This document shows positions 35,331 to 44,936 of a stretch of DNA of 64,000 bases, piece by piece. How positions within the stretch are numbered: the first letter of the stretch is position 1; the number at the start of each line of letters is the position of its first letter. The position numbers and the translations under genes are program-made. The notes beneath the pieces were generated by a model that saw nothing but the letters and a program-made list of their open reading frames with translations, ran no database searches and was not told the DNA's origin. Where the stretch lies: the NCBI GenBank assembly GCA_030737875.1, contig CM060909.1, forward strand, positions 28,975,659-29,039,658. The letters are read 5' to 3'. This DNA comes from Allium sativum (taxonomy: Eukaryota > Streptophyta > Magnoliopsida > Asparagales > Amaryllidaceae).

Positions 35331-36695
35331 TCCCTAGTCCATCGCCACGGATCGGTTCGTGACAAGCTCCTTCGGGTCGGGTCGTGCTTCATCAGTTCGT
35401 GGCGCCCTTGTCGGATCGTGGTGGATCGTGGTGGAGGGCTCGTGACTCACAACATCGGATCGTGGTTAGCAATCGGGTCGTCTCGCGTGGAGTCCTGGTC
35501 GGTTCGTGACACATTGGGCGATCCGGTCCCTGTGCGAATTCCTGCAACTTCTTCCAGCGTCTGTTTACGCCATTCGACGGCGTTTTTGACCAAACTAACA
35601 GTTCTAAACAATCATAAAGCAAACCATACAGTCATAGCAACATATAGTATCTACCACAAACACCAAAACATAAATCATAGCATGTGAAATAGATCAAACA
35701 TACCCAAAAAACCATATTTTTCCCTTAAGCATGTTCAAGCAAACTTAATGATAGAATTAACAAAATTTAACCAAATTAGCCAATTTTTCCAACAGAGGTC
35801 TAAAATAATATTTTAGAATTTATAAATATTTTTCCAGATTTTTAACATGCATAAATTCGCTAATTATCACTAATTACCCCTTAATCCCCTAAATTCCGGG
35901 ATTAGCAAAACTAGTCCGAATTAACCCAAATTCATATCAGAGGCATAAAATGATGTTTTAGAATTTTAGGAATTTTTCTAGATTTTTCTGAGCCATAATT
36001 TCGCTAATCTTCGCTAATTACCATAATTAGCCGTAATTAGTGAAAAACAATGCAAATCACTCACCTTGGCAATAATAAAATCTCAAATCTGAAATAATCT
36101 ACTGTATGGGTCGAATTCCAATGCCTAGCAGCAGCTCCAACTCTGATTTGATGCTATTTCCCTTTGATTTGATGTAGTTTAAGCCAAAACTGGATTAAGA
36201 AGTGATTAGGGGTGTTTTTAGATGTTGGAGGCCATTGTTGGAGCTTCTAAAATGTTTGTGGCGGCTGGAAAATGAGTGAAAAACCGAAATCCTAACCCTA
36301 GCAGCCCTCAAATACCCCAAATCCCGAAATCCCCCATTGGGCCTAGCTGCTAATCACCCGGTTAAGCCCAATTAGCTGTTTTTAACCCTCTAAACCTTAA
36401 TTCAGCCATGTCTCCCAAACAGTAAGTCCGTTTGGCTAATGTAACCACTCTACGGAAAGAGAAACCATCATCTGGAGCCAATGGAAGTGGTTTCAGGTCA
36501 AAATTCCTTTCCAATCAAAAGTTATGGCCAAAACAAGATCAGCTAGGGGCAAAACGGTCATTTAAAAATCGGCAAAAATCGTGAACATGGGAAATGACCC
36601 CAATAGTCGTCTCCCAAAGTTACACGACTATACGACCTCACACGAAAAAAAAAATACTCTACGATCCTATGATGCGTAGAATGCGGGTCGTTACA

Positions 36696-36710
36696 TTCTC
36701 CCCCCCTTAG
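36696..36710 (-). promoter_or_regulatory. Polypurine tract of C (minus strand)
   Basis: Plus strand TTCTCCCCCCCTTAG next to the left LTR, followed by the complement of AATTTCGGGGACGAAATTTC, the usual Tekay/Del element end. Confidence 0.9.
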
Positions 36711-36864
36711 GAAATTTCGTCCCCGAAATTCCTTAACCCAAGCAAACACAGGTATCCCACATCCCTATCAATCATTTGCAAACAATCAATCATGCACAAC
36801 AAACAAAACAAGCCTATCCTAGCATGTGGAATAACTAAATCGAAATGAAAATCTTACCAAGCAA

Positions 36865-36965
36865 AGAGTTCTAGATACGTCTTCCTAATACTCTCCTCTG
36901 TTTCCCAAGTACAGTCATTCTCATTCTCACCCCACTAAACTTTGACTAATTTCACCACCTTCCTT
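36865..36965 (-). pseudogene. Element C chromodomain remnant
   Basis: Minus-strand frame reads KVVKLVKV, a stop, WGENENDCTWETEESIRK and TYLELF. The CTWETEESI core is the aromatic/acidic part of chromodomains fused to integrase in chromoviruses and matches the F copy (VKLVKVHWSG, CTWETEDSIQ). Chromodomains steer integration into modified chromatin in this lineage. This copy is disrupted by stops and frameshifts. Confidence 0.75.
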
Positions 36966-37204
36966 CACACTGCCTCGTATCGTCCCCAACAATACGCATC
37001 GGTCTGTGGCTCCATACCGCCTCGGATGCTATCTCGATATCGTTCAACTGATTCGGTGAAATAGTCATATCGGGGTCATGTACTAACTTTCTTAACTGGG
37101 AAACATGAAATACGTTATGAACTCCTGCCATCTTGTCTGGTGACTCAACTCTACTAGATGCAAATGGTCATCTCATAATCCACCAAAATCCAATACACAA
37201 GCTC

Positions 37205-37690
37205 TCAAAAAAAATCTTCCAATATTCGATTCACCCTCTCTGTCTGACCATCTGTTTGAGGATGATATGCGGTACTGAGATGTAACTCTGTTCCCAACGC
37301 CTCTTGTAAGCTCTTCCAAAACCCACTAGTGAATAGTGGATCTCGGTCGCTCACAATGCTTTTTGGTACTCCATGAAATCTCACTACCCACTTCATATAC
37401 AGTTATGCCAAGTTGGCTACTGTTCTATTTGACTTGATTGGAATGAACCTTGCACTCTTGGTCAATCGATCCACAATAACCCAAATACTATCATGGCCTG
37501 GACTAGTCCTTGGTAACCCATCAATGAAGTCCATCGATACTTGTTCCCATTTCCATTCTGGGACTTCCAATGGTTGTAATTGACCACTAGGCTTCTTTTG
37601 CTTGGCCTTGACTAGTTGACAATTCATGCACTTGGATATAAATTTTCCAATGTCTCTCTTCATTCTTTCCCAGTAGTAGGTCTGCTTCAT
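37205..37690 (-). pseudogene. Element C integrase remnant
   Basis: Two adjacent minus-strand frames: 37403-37690 with the second half of the zinc site (CMNCQLVKA) and the first catalytic Asp region (VSMDFIDGLPRT), then 37205-37396 with [17 protein letters not shown] (second Asp) and [14 protein letters not shown] (catalytic Glu). They are separated by one stop codon just before KWVV. All three D,D,E residues are visible, but the frame ends in a stop after ILEDFF. Upstream, 37700-38160 reads as out-of-frame H2C2/linker sequence (for example ASLMIRPTL). Confidence 0.9.
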
Positions 37691-38179
37691 GTCTCAATAC
37701 ATCTTGCTATCACCGGGGTGTATGGTCGGGTTTTGAGTGATGGTACTCTCTCAACACTTCATCTCTCAATCCATCTACGTTGGGTACTACTAACCTTCCA
37801 TTCTTTCGAAACTATCCATCTCGATCAAGCCCATTCTCGTTCATCTCCTCATCGATACCCATTTCTAACTTGGAGATGATTTCCAATAGATTAGGAACGT
37901 TCTTCTGACTGGAACCAATCCGCTCAATCAAAGTGGGTCTGATCATCAAACTTGCTAACATTCCTGGATCCAATTCGTACTTAGGTCGGGAATCATATCT
38001 GCGATATATTCCACTTGCTTCCATTCCAAAAACATAGCCCCTAAACTGGCATGTCTCCTACTCAATGCACTTATTACTGCACCCAACGAAAAATCGCCAC
38101 AACTATTTGTTTCCCATGCAAACCATCCTGGTCGGACTCGACATTCCCAAAGCACAAGCCCCAAAGGCCTAAACCAATA

Positions 38180-38607
38180 TCAGACAAGCACCCCAGGAAT
38201 ATCTCCTCCGAATTCAGAAAATCTACGTGAGATGATACTAGCAAAACAACCAACAAAAGCTTGATTCTTCTTTATCAACTGAGTCAGCGGTGCTGCTATC
38301 TTGGAGAAATCTTGGATAAACTTACGATAGTATAATCCCAAGAAACTTCTTACATCTGTTGCATTCTTGGGCGTAGACCAATCTTGTACCATTGCTACCT
38401 TCGCAGGATCCACGGCGATACCATTCTCTGAAACAACATGGCCCAAGAATCTCGCTTCTCTTCTCTAGAAGTGACACTTAGAAAACTTCGCCTTCAGTTG
38501 GTGTTTTCTTAACACCTCCATCACTATCTCCAAGTGTTCCTTGTGTTCTTCCTCTGTCCTCGAGTAAACCAAGATATCATCCACGAACACAAGAACAAAC
38601 TTATTCA
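38180..38607 (-). pseudogene. Element C RT C-terminal half and connection
   Basis: Contains [10 protein letters not shown] (38562-38590), the catalytic YxDD box, then [15 protein letters not shown], a stop at 38465-38467 where Trp is expected, then [10 protein letters not shown] and [15 protein letters not shown], the RT thumb/connection. RNase H should follow at about 38200, but the catalytic segments are missing; similarity resumes at the integrase linker, so RNase H is largely deleted. Confidence 0.9.
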
Positions 38608-38608
38608 A

Positions 38609-39655
38609 CTAATCTCTGAATACTCTATTCATGGGATCCACAAAATATGCTAGTGCATTGGTCAGCCTGAATGGCATGACCAACCACTCATAAAATCCAG
38701 ACGGTGTTCGAAAGGCCATTTTATCTATACTATCAGCTGCCACCCTGAGTTGGTGAAATCTTGTCGCAAGGTCCGACTGGGAGAACACTCTCGCTCCTTC
38801 CAGTTGATCAAACAAATCATCTATCCGCGGTAGAGGATACTTATTCTTCCTCGTCACTTTATTCAATTCGCGGTAGTCCACACACAATCGAAGGGAACCA
38901 TCTGCCTTGGTAGCAAACACAACGGGTGCTCCCCACTTAGAAACACTCCTTCTGATAAATCCCTTCTCAAAAAGATTGCTGACTTGCACCCCGAGCTCTC
39001 GCTGCTCCCTTGGTGCCATACGATGAAGTGGCATCACTATAGGTCTGGCATCTTTAACTAAATCAATACGGAACTCAATCTCTCGGTGTGGTGGAAGCCC
39101 GGTCACTTCTTCGAAGATGTCCGGATACTGGCCAACCACGGGCAACTCTGACAACTCATCATGTGGGATGTCGAGGGAATTTAGAAAACTAGCCATCACC
39201 CCGTCACTAGGCAGGCTACCAAACATTACCCTCCGCCCATCATCCGCCCTAACTGTCACCAAAAAGCCCTCACAGTCTACCTCCACCCCGTATTTTTGGA
39301 GCCAATCGACTCCCAAAATAATGCCAAATCCAGAAAAGCCCAAAACAAAGCAATCAAAAACAAACATACATCCATGACTCGATAAGATCACATTACGACA
39401 AATCATACTAAGGCTAGTTGAACCTCCAATCGGGTTCCTCACTACTAAAGGTCTATCGACTATCTCGAGTTCCAATTCCAACCTATCTACCAGGTCACTA
39501 GATACGAAAGAACTGGAAGCTCCGGTATCAAACAAAACTCTAACAGGAACGTCATAAACAGAAAGCATACCTTGGATAACAACATTCTTTCCCTTCTCTG
39601 CCGCAGTTGGGGCATTCGACGAAGAAGGAACAACACTGGTGGCATATGCTTTCAC
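38609..39655 (-). pseudogene. Element C protease and RT N-terminal half
   Basis: A 348-residue frame. Residues about 35-55 hold [15 protein letters not shown], the retropepsin active site, followed by [19 protein letters not shown] begins near residue 190 ([15 protein letters not shown]) with [20 protein letters not shown], then [11 protein letters not shown] and [15 protein letters not shown] stop after FRD cuts it just before FVDD. It is continuous with the zinc-knuckle segment upstream, so gag and pol were one frame. Substitutions such as ATRFHQL for the usual GYHQL show decay. Confidence 0.93.
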
Positions 39656-39659
39656 GATC

Positions 39660-40621
39660 TGCTTCTCCCTAGGAGGTTGTGGACATTCATTCTTGTGATG
39701 TCCCGCCTGGCCGCAATTAAAGCACTTCCTTTCCGCAGGCTTTTCTTGACAATCTCTGGCATAATGGCCCTTCTTGCCACAACTAAAGCACTCGCCATCT
39801 TTCTTATTTTTCTTTTTCTGACCATCCTTAACCTAGTCTTGTTTCCTCTTGCTCTGAGAATTCTTCTTGCCTTCACCACTTGCTTGCGGCTTTGGCTCCT
39901 CTGTAGATGCAATAGCAACCTCAGTCTTCGACTTAGGGAAAAGGCTCTCAGACCTTAATGCTTTTCTTACAATAGACTCAAACGTCTCGTCGATATGGTT
40001 TACAAGTCTTTCCCCCAAGTACCCATCCAAGCCAATTATAAACTTCTTGTTCTTCTTCTCGACTGTATCGATAAGGGACAATCCATATTTCGATAAAATG
40101 TTGAATTCAGCAATATACTCCGAGACTGCCCTGCCATTCTACTTAAGCTTTAAGAACCTCCTGAACAATTCTGATCTATGGGCAGCTGGAATGAATTTTT
40201 AGTTGAAACGAGTCATAAACTGATTCCAAGTAACTTGATTCCCTGGAGTAGCTACCTTAATAGTGTTCCACCAATTCATAGCTTGTCCTTGCAGCTGACG
40301 GGATGCTAGCATTCTCTTCATCGCATCCTCGATGCCCAAGTCTTCGAAGATACGCTCACAGCTATCCAACCAATCCTGAACATCTGTAGCCGACTCCGTT
40401 CCGTGGAACGGCTTTCCTTCCAAGCTAGTATAATCCTTACTTAGCTTGGCGAAATCGGTCCTAGGCGCCTGCACCACTGCACCACCACCATTAATAGCAT
40501 TAGGGACTGCTCCTTGAACCTCCCTAAGCATCTCTCTCATGAAATCAGTGAACATCGTCCTCATGTCGGGAGCATTCCCATTATTGGCTCCTTTACCAGT
40601 ACCTCTCGCATATCGGCTCAT
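39660..40621 (-). pseudogene. Element C gag with two zinc knuckles
   Basis: Starts at 40621 (MSRYARGTGK) about 190 bp inside the primer binding site. The retrotrans_gag core includes WLDSCERIFEDLG and MNWWNTIK. Stops occur at 40196-40198, 40139-40141 and 39833-39835, with the frame otherwise continuous through AAHRSELFRRFLKLK and SEYIAEFNILSKYG. Two CCHC knuckles follow: [14 protein letters not shown] and [14 protein letters not shown] (about 39700-39800). Gag would form the particle and the knuckles bind RNA. Not functional because of the stops. Confidence 0.93.
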
Positions 40622-40809
40622 CGTTCAATCTGTAAAGAGAAAACGATTAACCATCTCCATAGTGGTGCCAGTGCAGTACGGCTTCATCCTTGATATACTA
40701 ATAGTATATATATATAGCTTTTGAAACCCAAAATAATTACAAATACGCGCTCCCATATACGTATACTATCTCTCCCTGGTGTCTTTCCCTAGGTTAACTA
40801 CGCAACCTA

Positions 40810-40823
40810 GAGCTCTGATACCA
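40810..40823 (-). promoter_or_regulatory. Primer binding site of C (minus strand)
   Basis: GAGCTCTGATACCA on the plus strand, i.e. TGGTATCAGAGCTC read from the element, 2 bp inside the 5' LTR. Confidence 0.92.
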
Positions 40824-41038
40824 AGTGTGACGGCCCGCCCCGCACCAGTCGACATTTCACTGAAATGCGTTGTACTGATGTCCAACCAGCACGGAACGGT
40901 CGCCAAAAGAAAGGAAAAGGAAAGGGATTTGAAGAATTGAATTAGCACAGAACCTGTAACATATCTCACAGCGCATGGAATAAAATATAGGGTGCGTTTT
41001 TTAGAGGTCCCTATTAGGTTTCAAAATATAAAAAAAAC

Positions 41039-41075
41039 CCGGTCATAAACTTATTGTAAATTAGGTCCCTATTTT
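41039..41075. repeat. Left arm of 37-bp perfect inverted repeat
   Basis: Pairs base for base with 42252-42288; begins CCGGTCATAAAC and ends GGTCCCTATTTT. Confidence 0.93.
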
Positions 41076-41313
41076 TCAAAAACATATAAAAACATACAAA
41101 AAAAATATAAAAAAATCATGTAAATTTGTAATTAATTAAATCAAATAATCCTGAAAAAAATCAGATCAAAAAAACATCAAAAACAACGTCGAAATCATGA
41201 AATACAGAAAATCAACGAAATGCAGTAAATTGCATCAAAACATGCATATAAGTCGATTAGTTGCATACATCTATGCATTTATTTCAAATCTGCGTCAAAA
41301 CTGCAGTATAAAT

Positions 41314-42067
41314 GCATACATGTATGCACATATTGTTAAAACATGCATCTGCCGATGCATTTATTTAAAAACTGCATACCTACGTGCAACTTATTCACGT
41401 TTGCATGTATTTTGACATATATGCACACATGTATGCAGTTATATAGAAAAACTGCATACATGTATGCAATTTTTCAAACAGGCGTGCATTAATATATGCA
41501 TGTGTATTCGAATAGTTGCATAAATGTATGCAACTATTCGTAAAAGTTGCATACATTTATGCAACTTTTTTTTTTAATTTCTGTGGACTTCTGGGAATGT
41601 TTACAGATTTTAGAAATTTTTTTTTTTTTTTTAAGTGATAGCGCCTGAAAATTTGGACAGAAAACGAAAGAGGCGGAGGTATGGAAAGTGGCAGGCGGAA
41701 GATTCCAGGCGGCAGCTAAAATAGGGGGCGGGTTTACAGAGAAAACATTAATTACAGGGATGTACTGTGAATTTAAAAACTTGCAAATAGTTGCATACAT
41801 GTATGCAACTTTTGCCAATAGTTGCATACATGTATGCAAGTATTTCTGAAGCTGTTTTAGTTGAAAATGCATGCAGAAACCTGCATACATGTGTGCAACT
41901 ATTTGAAATACTTGCACACATGTATGCAAGTATTTACATGTGAAAATAAAATGTGTGCAGAAACCTGCATACATGTATGCAACTATTTTAAATACTTGCA
42001 CACATGTATGCAAGTATTGCATGTAAAAATATAACAGAGAAATACTTGCACAGATGAATGCAAGTAT
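41314..42067. repeat. Cluster of GCATACATGTATGC palindromes
   Basis: About twelve 14-18 bp perfect or near-perfect palindromes of the TTGCATACATGTATGCAA family, e.g. 41314-41327, 41454-41467, 41791-41808, 41822-41839, with further copies near 41882, 41911, 41965, 41994 and 42047. In the right half they recur every 28-35 bp, alternating GCAACTATTT and GCAAGTATTT flanks. A 202-residue minus-strand frame (41534-42142) is a by-product. Confidence 0.93.
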
Positions 42068-43267
42068 TCCAAATATGTGCATGATTTGATGCAGATTACT
42101 GCATTTTTCGCTGTTTTCTGTATTTTTTTGATTTTGATGCATGTTTTGATTTTATTATGATCTGAATTTTTAGGCGAGCACATGTTTTATTTAAATACGA
42201 ATTTACGTGATTTTTTTATATTTTTTTAATATTTTTTTGATGACTTTTCAGAAAATAGGGACCTAATTTACAATAAGTTTATGACCGGATGTGAGCCTAA
42301 TTAAGTTTCGTTTTAGGGATGTGTGCCTAATATTCACTAAAATATAATAATAATATACTTGACATAAACATGCGAGACAGTGCATAAGCTGAAAACTAAA
42401 TCAGAACCATTATAGCAGCGGAAATCCAAAATACAGCTTATAACAACTTAAAAATACTGTCTCTAAAGCAAAAAGGAAAGGTACACTACTAATGCCCAAA
42501 GTAGTGACCAGCTGCGACACAGGGAGAATATCTATATATCATACGTAGAAGCCTCCTGCTCGTCTTCGGATCAGCTACTCGTACATCACCAGCTAACCTG
42601 TCTCTAGTCTGGTCATGTGAGCACCCAGAGTAATAAGAAGAGACATAAAACTCTGGGTCAGAAAAAAAGTCTGGTATGAGCGATAAGCAGCTAAACAGAA
42701 CAATAACAGGTATACTAAACCATACCTGAACCTGGACCTGCAACCAAAGAGTTAGCACTACATACTGTACAATACTCTAAGGTGCCTCAAAACAAGTGGT
42801 GTAAAGATATGGGGGTGTGGGTGTGCATGTCATAATGATAGCAAACAAATCAATCATAGCAACCATCCTCACATCTCTCACTCAGTGCGTAAAGCATACG
42901 ATGTCCACCACTGTAAATCACTAGACTCATCGAAGTAGTGACGGAGTTTGACTCTGTACAACTGCTGCTACAACCAAGCTTACCCACATGGAATCATGAC
43001 CAAACCTTTTCAATGATCCCACTTCATTGGTCTATAGCTACTTTTAGTCGTACCTACGTCACTACATACTGTGACCCTGAATCCGTTCACGTACTTCCCA
43101 TACATAGTGATCCAAAGATACAGATATCGACAACTCCTTAGCACACGTCCCGCAGCAAAGCCCAATCATGAAGTGAACTCATTGGTTCCCAACTGGGTCC
43201 GGGATCCTGAGCTCTAACTTCCATTTGGACTACCTTTGCATCTCGGGTTATTGGTTTCCTCCTGTTC

Positions 43268-43570
43268 GGGTCGGTCGGTCAAGGACCTTTCATTCTGGTC
43301 GGTTTTCGTCATCTCTACCCTGGTCGGTCGGTATTTCCCCCTAGTCGGTCGAACACTTCACCATTCCTGGTCGGTCGTACTTCACCATCCCTGGTCGGCC
43401 GAACACTTCACCATTCCTGGTCGGTCGTACTTCACCATCCCTGGTCGGTCGAACACTTCACCATTCCTGGTCGGTCGTACTCCACCATCCCTGGTCGGTC
43501 GGTATTTCATCATCGTATGGGGACGGTCGAACATCGCATAGTGGTCGGTCTTGCCCAGCCTGGTCGGTCT
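43268..43570 (-). repeat. GGTCGGTC array in C 5' LTR
   Basis: Same three 50-bp units as in the left LTR (about 43340-43489), with a few differences such as GGTCGGCC for GGTCGGTC. Confidence 0.9.
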
Positions 43571-44936
43571 CCCTAGTCCATCGCCATGGATCGGTTCGTG
43601 ACAAGCTCCTTCGGGTCGGGTCGTGCTTCATCAGTTCGTGGCGCCCTTGTCGGATCGTGGTGCATCGTGGTGGAGGGCTCGTGACTCGCAACATCGGATC
43701 GTGGTTAGCAATCGGGTCGTCTCGCGTGGAGTCCTGGTCGGTTCGTGACACATAGGGCGATCTGGTCCCTGTGCGAATTCCTGCAACTTCTTCCAGCGTC
43801 TGTTTATGCCATTCGACGGCGTTTTTGACCAAACTAACACTTCTACAATCATAAAGCATACCATACAGTCATAGCAACATATAGTATCTACCACAAACAC
43901 CAAAACATAAATCATAGCATGTGAAATAGATCAAACATACCCAAAAAACCATATTTTTCCCTTAAGCAGGTTCAAGCAAACTTAATGATAGAATTAACAA
44001 AATTTAACCAAATTAGCCAAATTTTCCAACAGAGGTCTAAAATAATATTTTAGAATTTATAAATATTTTTCCAGATTTTTAACATGCATAAATTCGCTAA
44101 TTATCACTAATTACCCCTTAATCCCCTAAATTCCGGGATTAGCAAAACTAGTCCGAATTAACCCAAATTCATATCAGAGGCATAAAATGAAGTTTTAGAA
44201 TTTTAGGAATTTTTCTAGATTTTTCTGAGCCATAATTTCGCTAATCTTCGCTAATTACCATAATTAGCCGTAATTAGTGAAAAACAATGCAAATCACTCA
44301 CCTTGGCAATAATAAAATCTCAAATCTAAAATAATCTACTGTATGGGTCGAATTCCAATGCCTAGCAGCAGCTCCAACTCTGATTTGATGCTATTTCCCT
44401 TTGATTTGATGTAGTTTAAGCCAAAACTGGATTAAGAAGTGATTAAGGGTGTTTTTAGATGTTGGAGGCCATTGTTGGAGCTTCTAAAATGTTTGTGGCA
44501 GCTGGAAAATGAGTGAAAAACCGAAATCCTAACCCTAGCAGCCCTCAAATACCCCAAATCCCGAAATCCCCCATTGGGCCTAGCTGCTAATCACCCGGTT
44601 AAGCCCAATCAGTTGTTTTTAACCCTCTAAACATTAATTCAGCCATATCTCCCAAACGGTAAGTCCGTTTGGCTAATGTAACCACTCTACGGAAAGAGAA
44701 ACCATCATCCGGAGCCAATGGAAGTGGTTTCAGGTCAAAATTCCTTTCCAATAAAAAGTTATGGCCAAAACAAGATCAGCTAGGGGCAAAACGGTCATTT
44801 AAAAATCGGCAAAATTCGTGAACATGGGAAATGACCGCAATAGTCGTCTCCCAAAGTTACACGACTATACGACCTCACTCAAAAAAAAAATACTCTACGA
44901 TCCTATGATGCGTAGAATGCGGGTCGTTACACCCGC

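Larger units (their letters stand above)
33973..36695 (-). mobile_element. Element C 3' LTR (left)
   Basis: 2723 bp. Contains the complement of hairpin H3 at 34391-34426 and a GGTCGGTC-rich tandem array (35030-35330). It also holds only the right end (34029-34107) of the MULE-like insert that is complete in the other LTR. Apart from that gap the two LTRs are nearly identical. Confidence 0.92.
40990..42337. mobile_element. MULE-like foldback element inside C 5' LTR
   Basis: Flanked by an exact 9-bp duplication TAAAATATA (40981-40989, 42338-42346), the length typical of Mutator-like elements. A perfect 37-bp inverted repeat lies near the ends (41039-41075 with 42252-42288), and weaker inverted similarity extends about 200 bp inward (AAAAAAATCATGTAAATT against its complement; GCAGTAAATTGCATC). 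The outermost 40 bp match poorly, so the exact termini are less certain. No transposase; the centre is a palindrome cluster. Non-autonomous if a MULE. Confidence 0.6.
33973..44931 (-). mobile_element. Element C: decayed Tekay-like Ty3/gypsy chromovirus
   Basis: A full-length element on the minus strand: left (3') LTR 33973-36695, gag-pol remnants 36.8-40.6 kb, right (5') LTR 40826-44931. Both LTRs read TGTGACGGCCCG at their left end and GGGTCGTTACA at the right on the plus strand. TSD CCCGC is perfect (33968-33972, 44932-44936). The complement of the PBS (GAGCTCTGATACCA) lies at 40810-40823 and that of the polypurine tract at 36696-36710. Domain order gag, protease, RT, integrase, chromodomain assigns it to chromoviruses; the coding region is broken by stops and a missing RNase H core. 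The 5' LTR is longer because of a DNA-transposon insert. Confidence 0.95.
40826..44931 (-). mobile_element. Element C 5' LTR (right)
   Basis: 4106 bp, versus 2723 bp for its partner. The extra ~1.38 kb (40882-42261) contains most of a MULE-like insert plus about 100 bp of LTR sequence missing from the left LTR. Remaining sequence agrees with the left LTR at roughly 98-99% by eye. H3 copy at 42623-42658, GGTCGGTC array at 43268-43570. Confidence 0.92.

Noticed and set aside
39117..39377. Plus-strand frames across element C (also 39572-39958, 39867-40202)
   Set aside because: Antisense shadows of the gag-pol frame on the minus strand.
41534..42142. 202-residue minus-strand open frame with repeated YLHTCVQVF and MYAG peptides
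   Set aside because: It arises from the palindrome cluster, whose repeat unit happens to lack stops in this frame. No domain, and the peptide repeats only mirror the DNA repeats.
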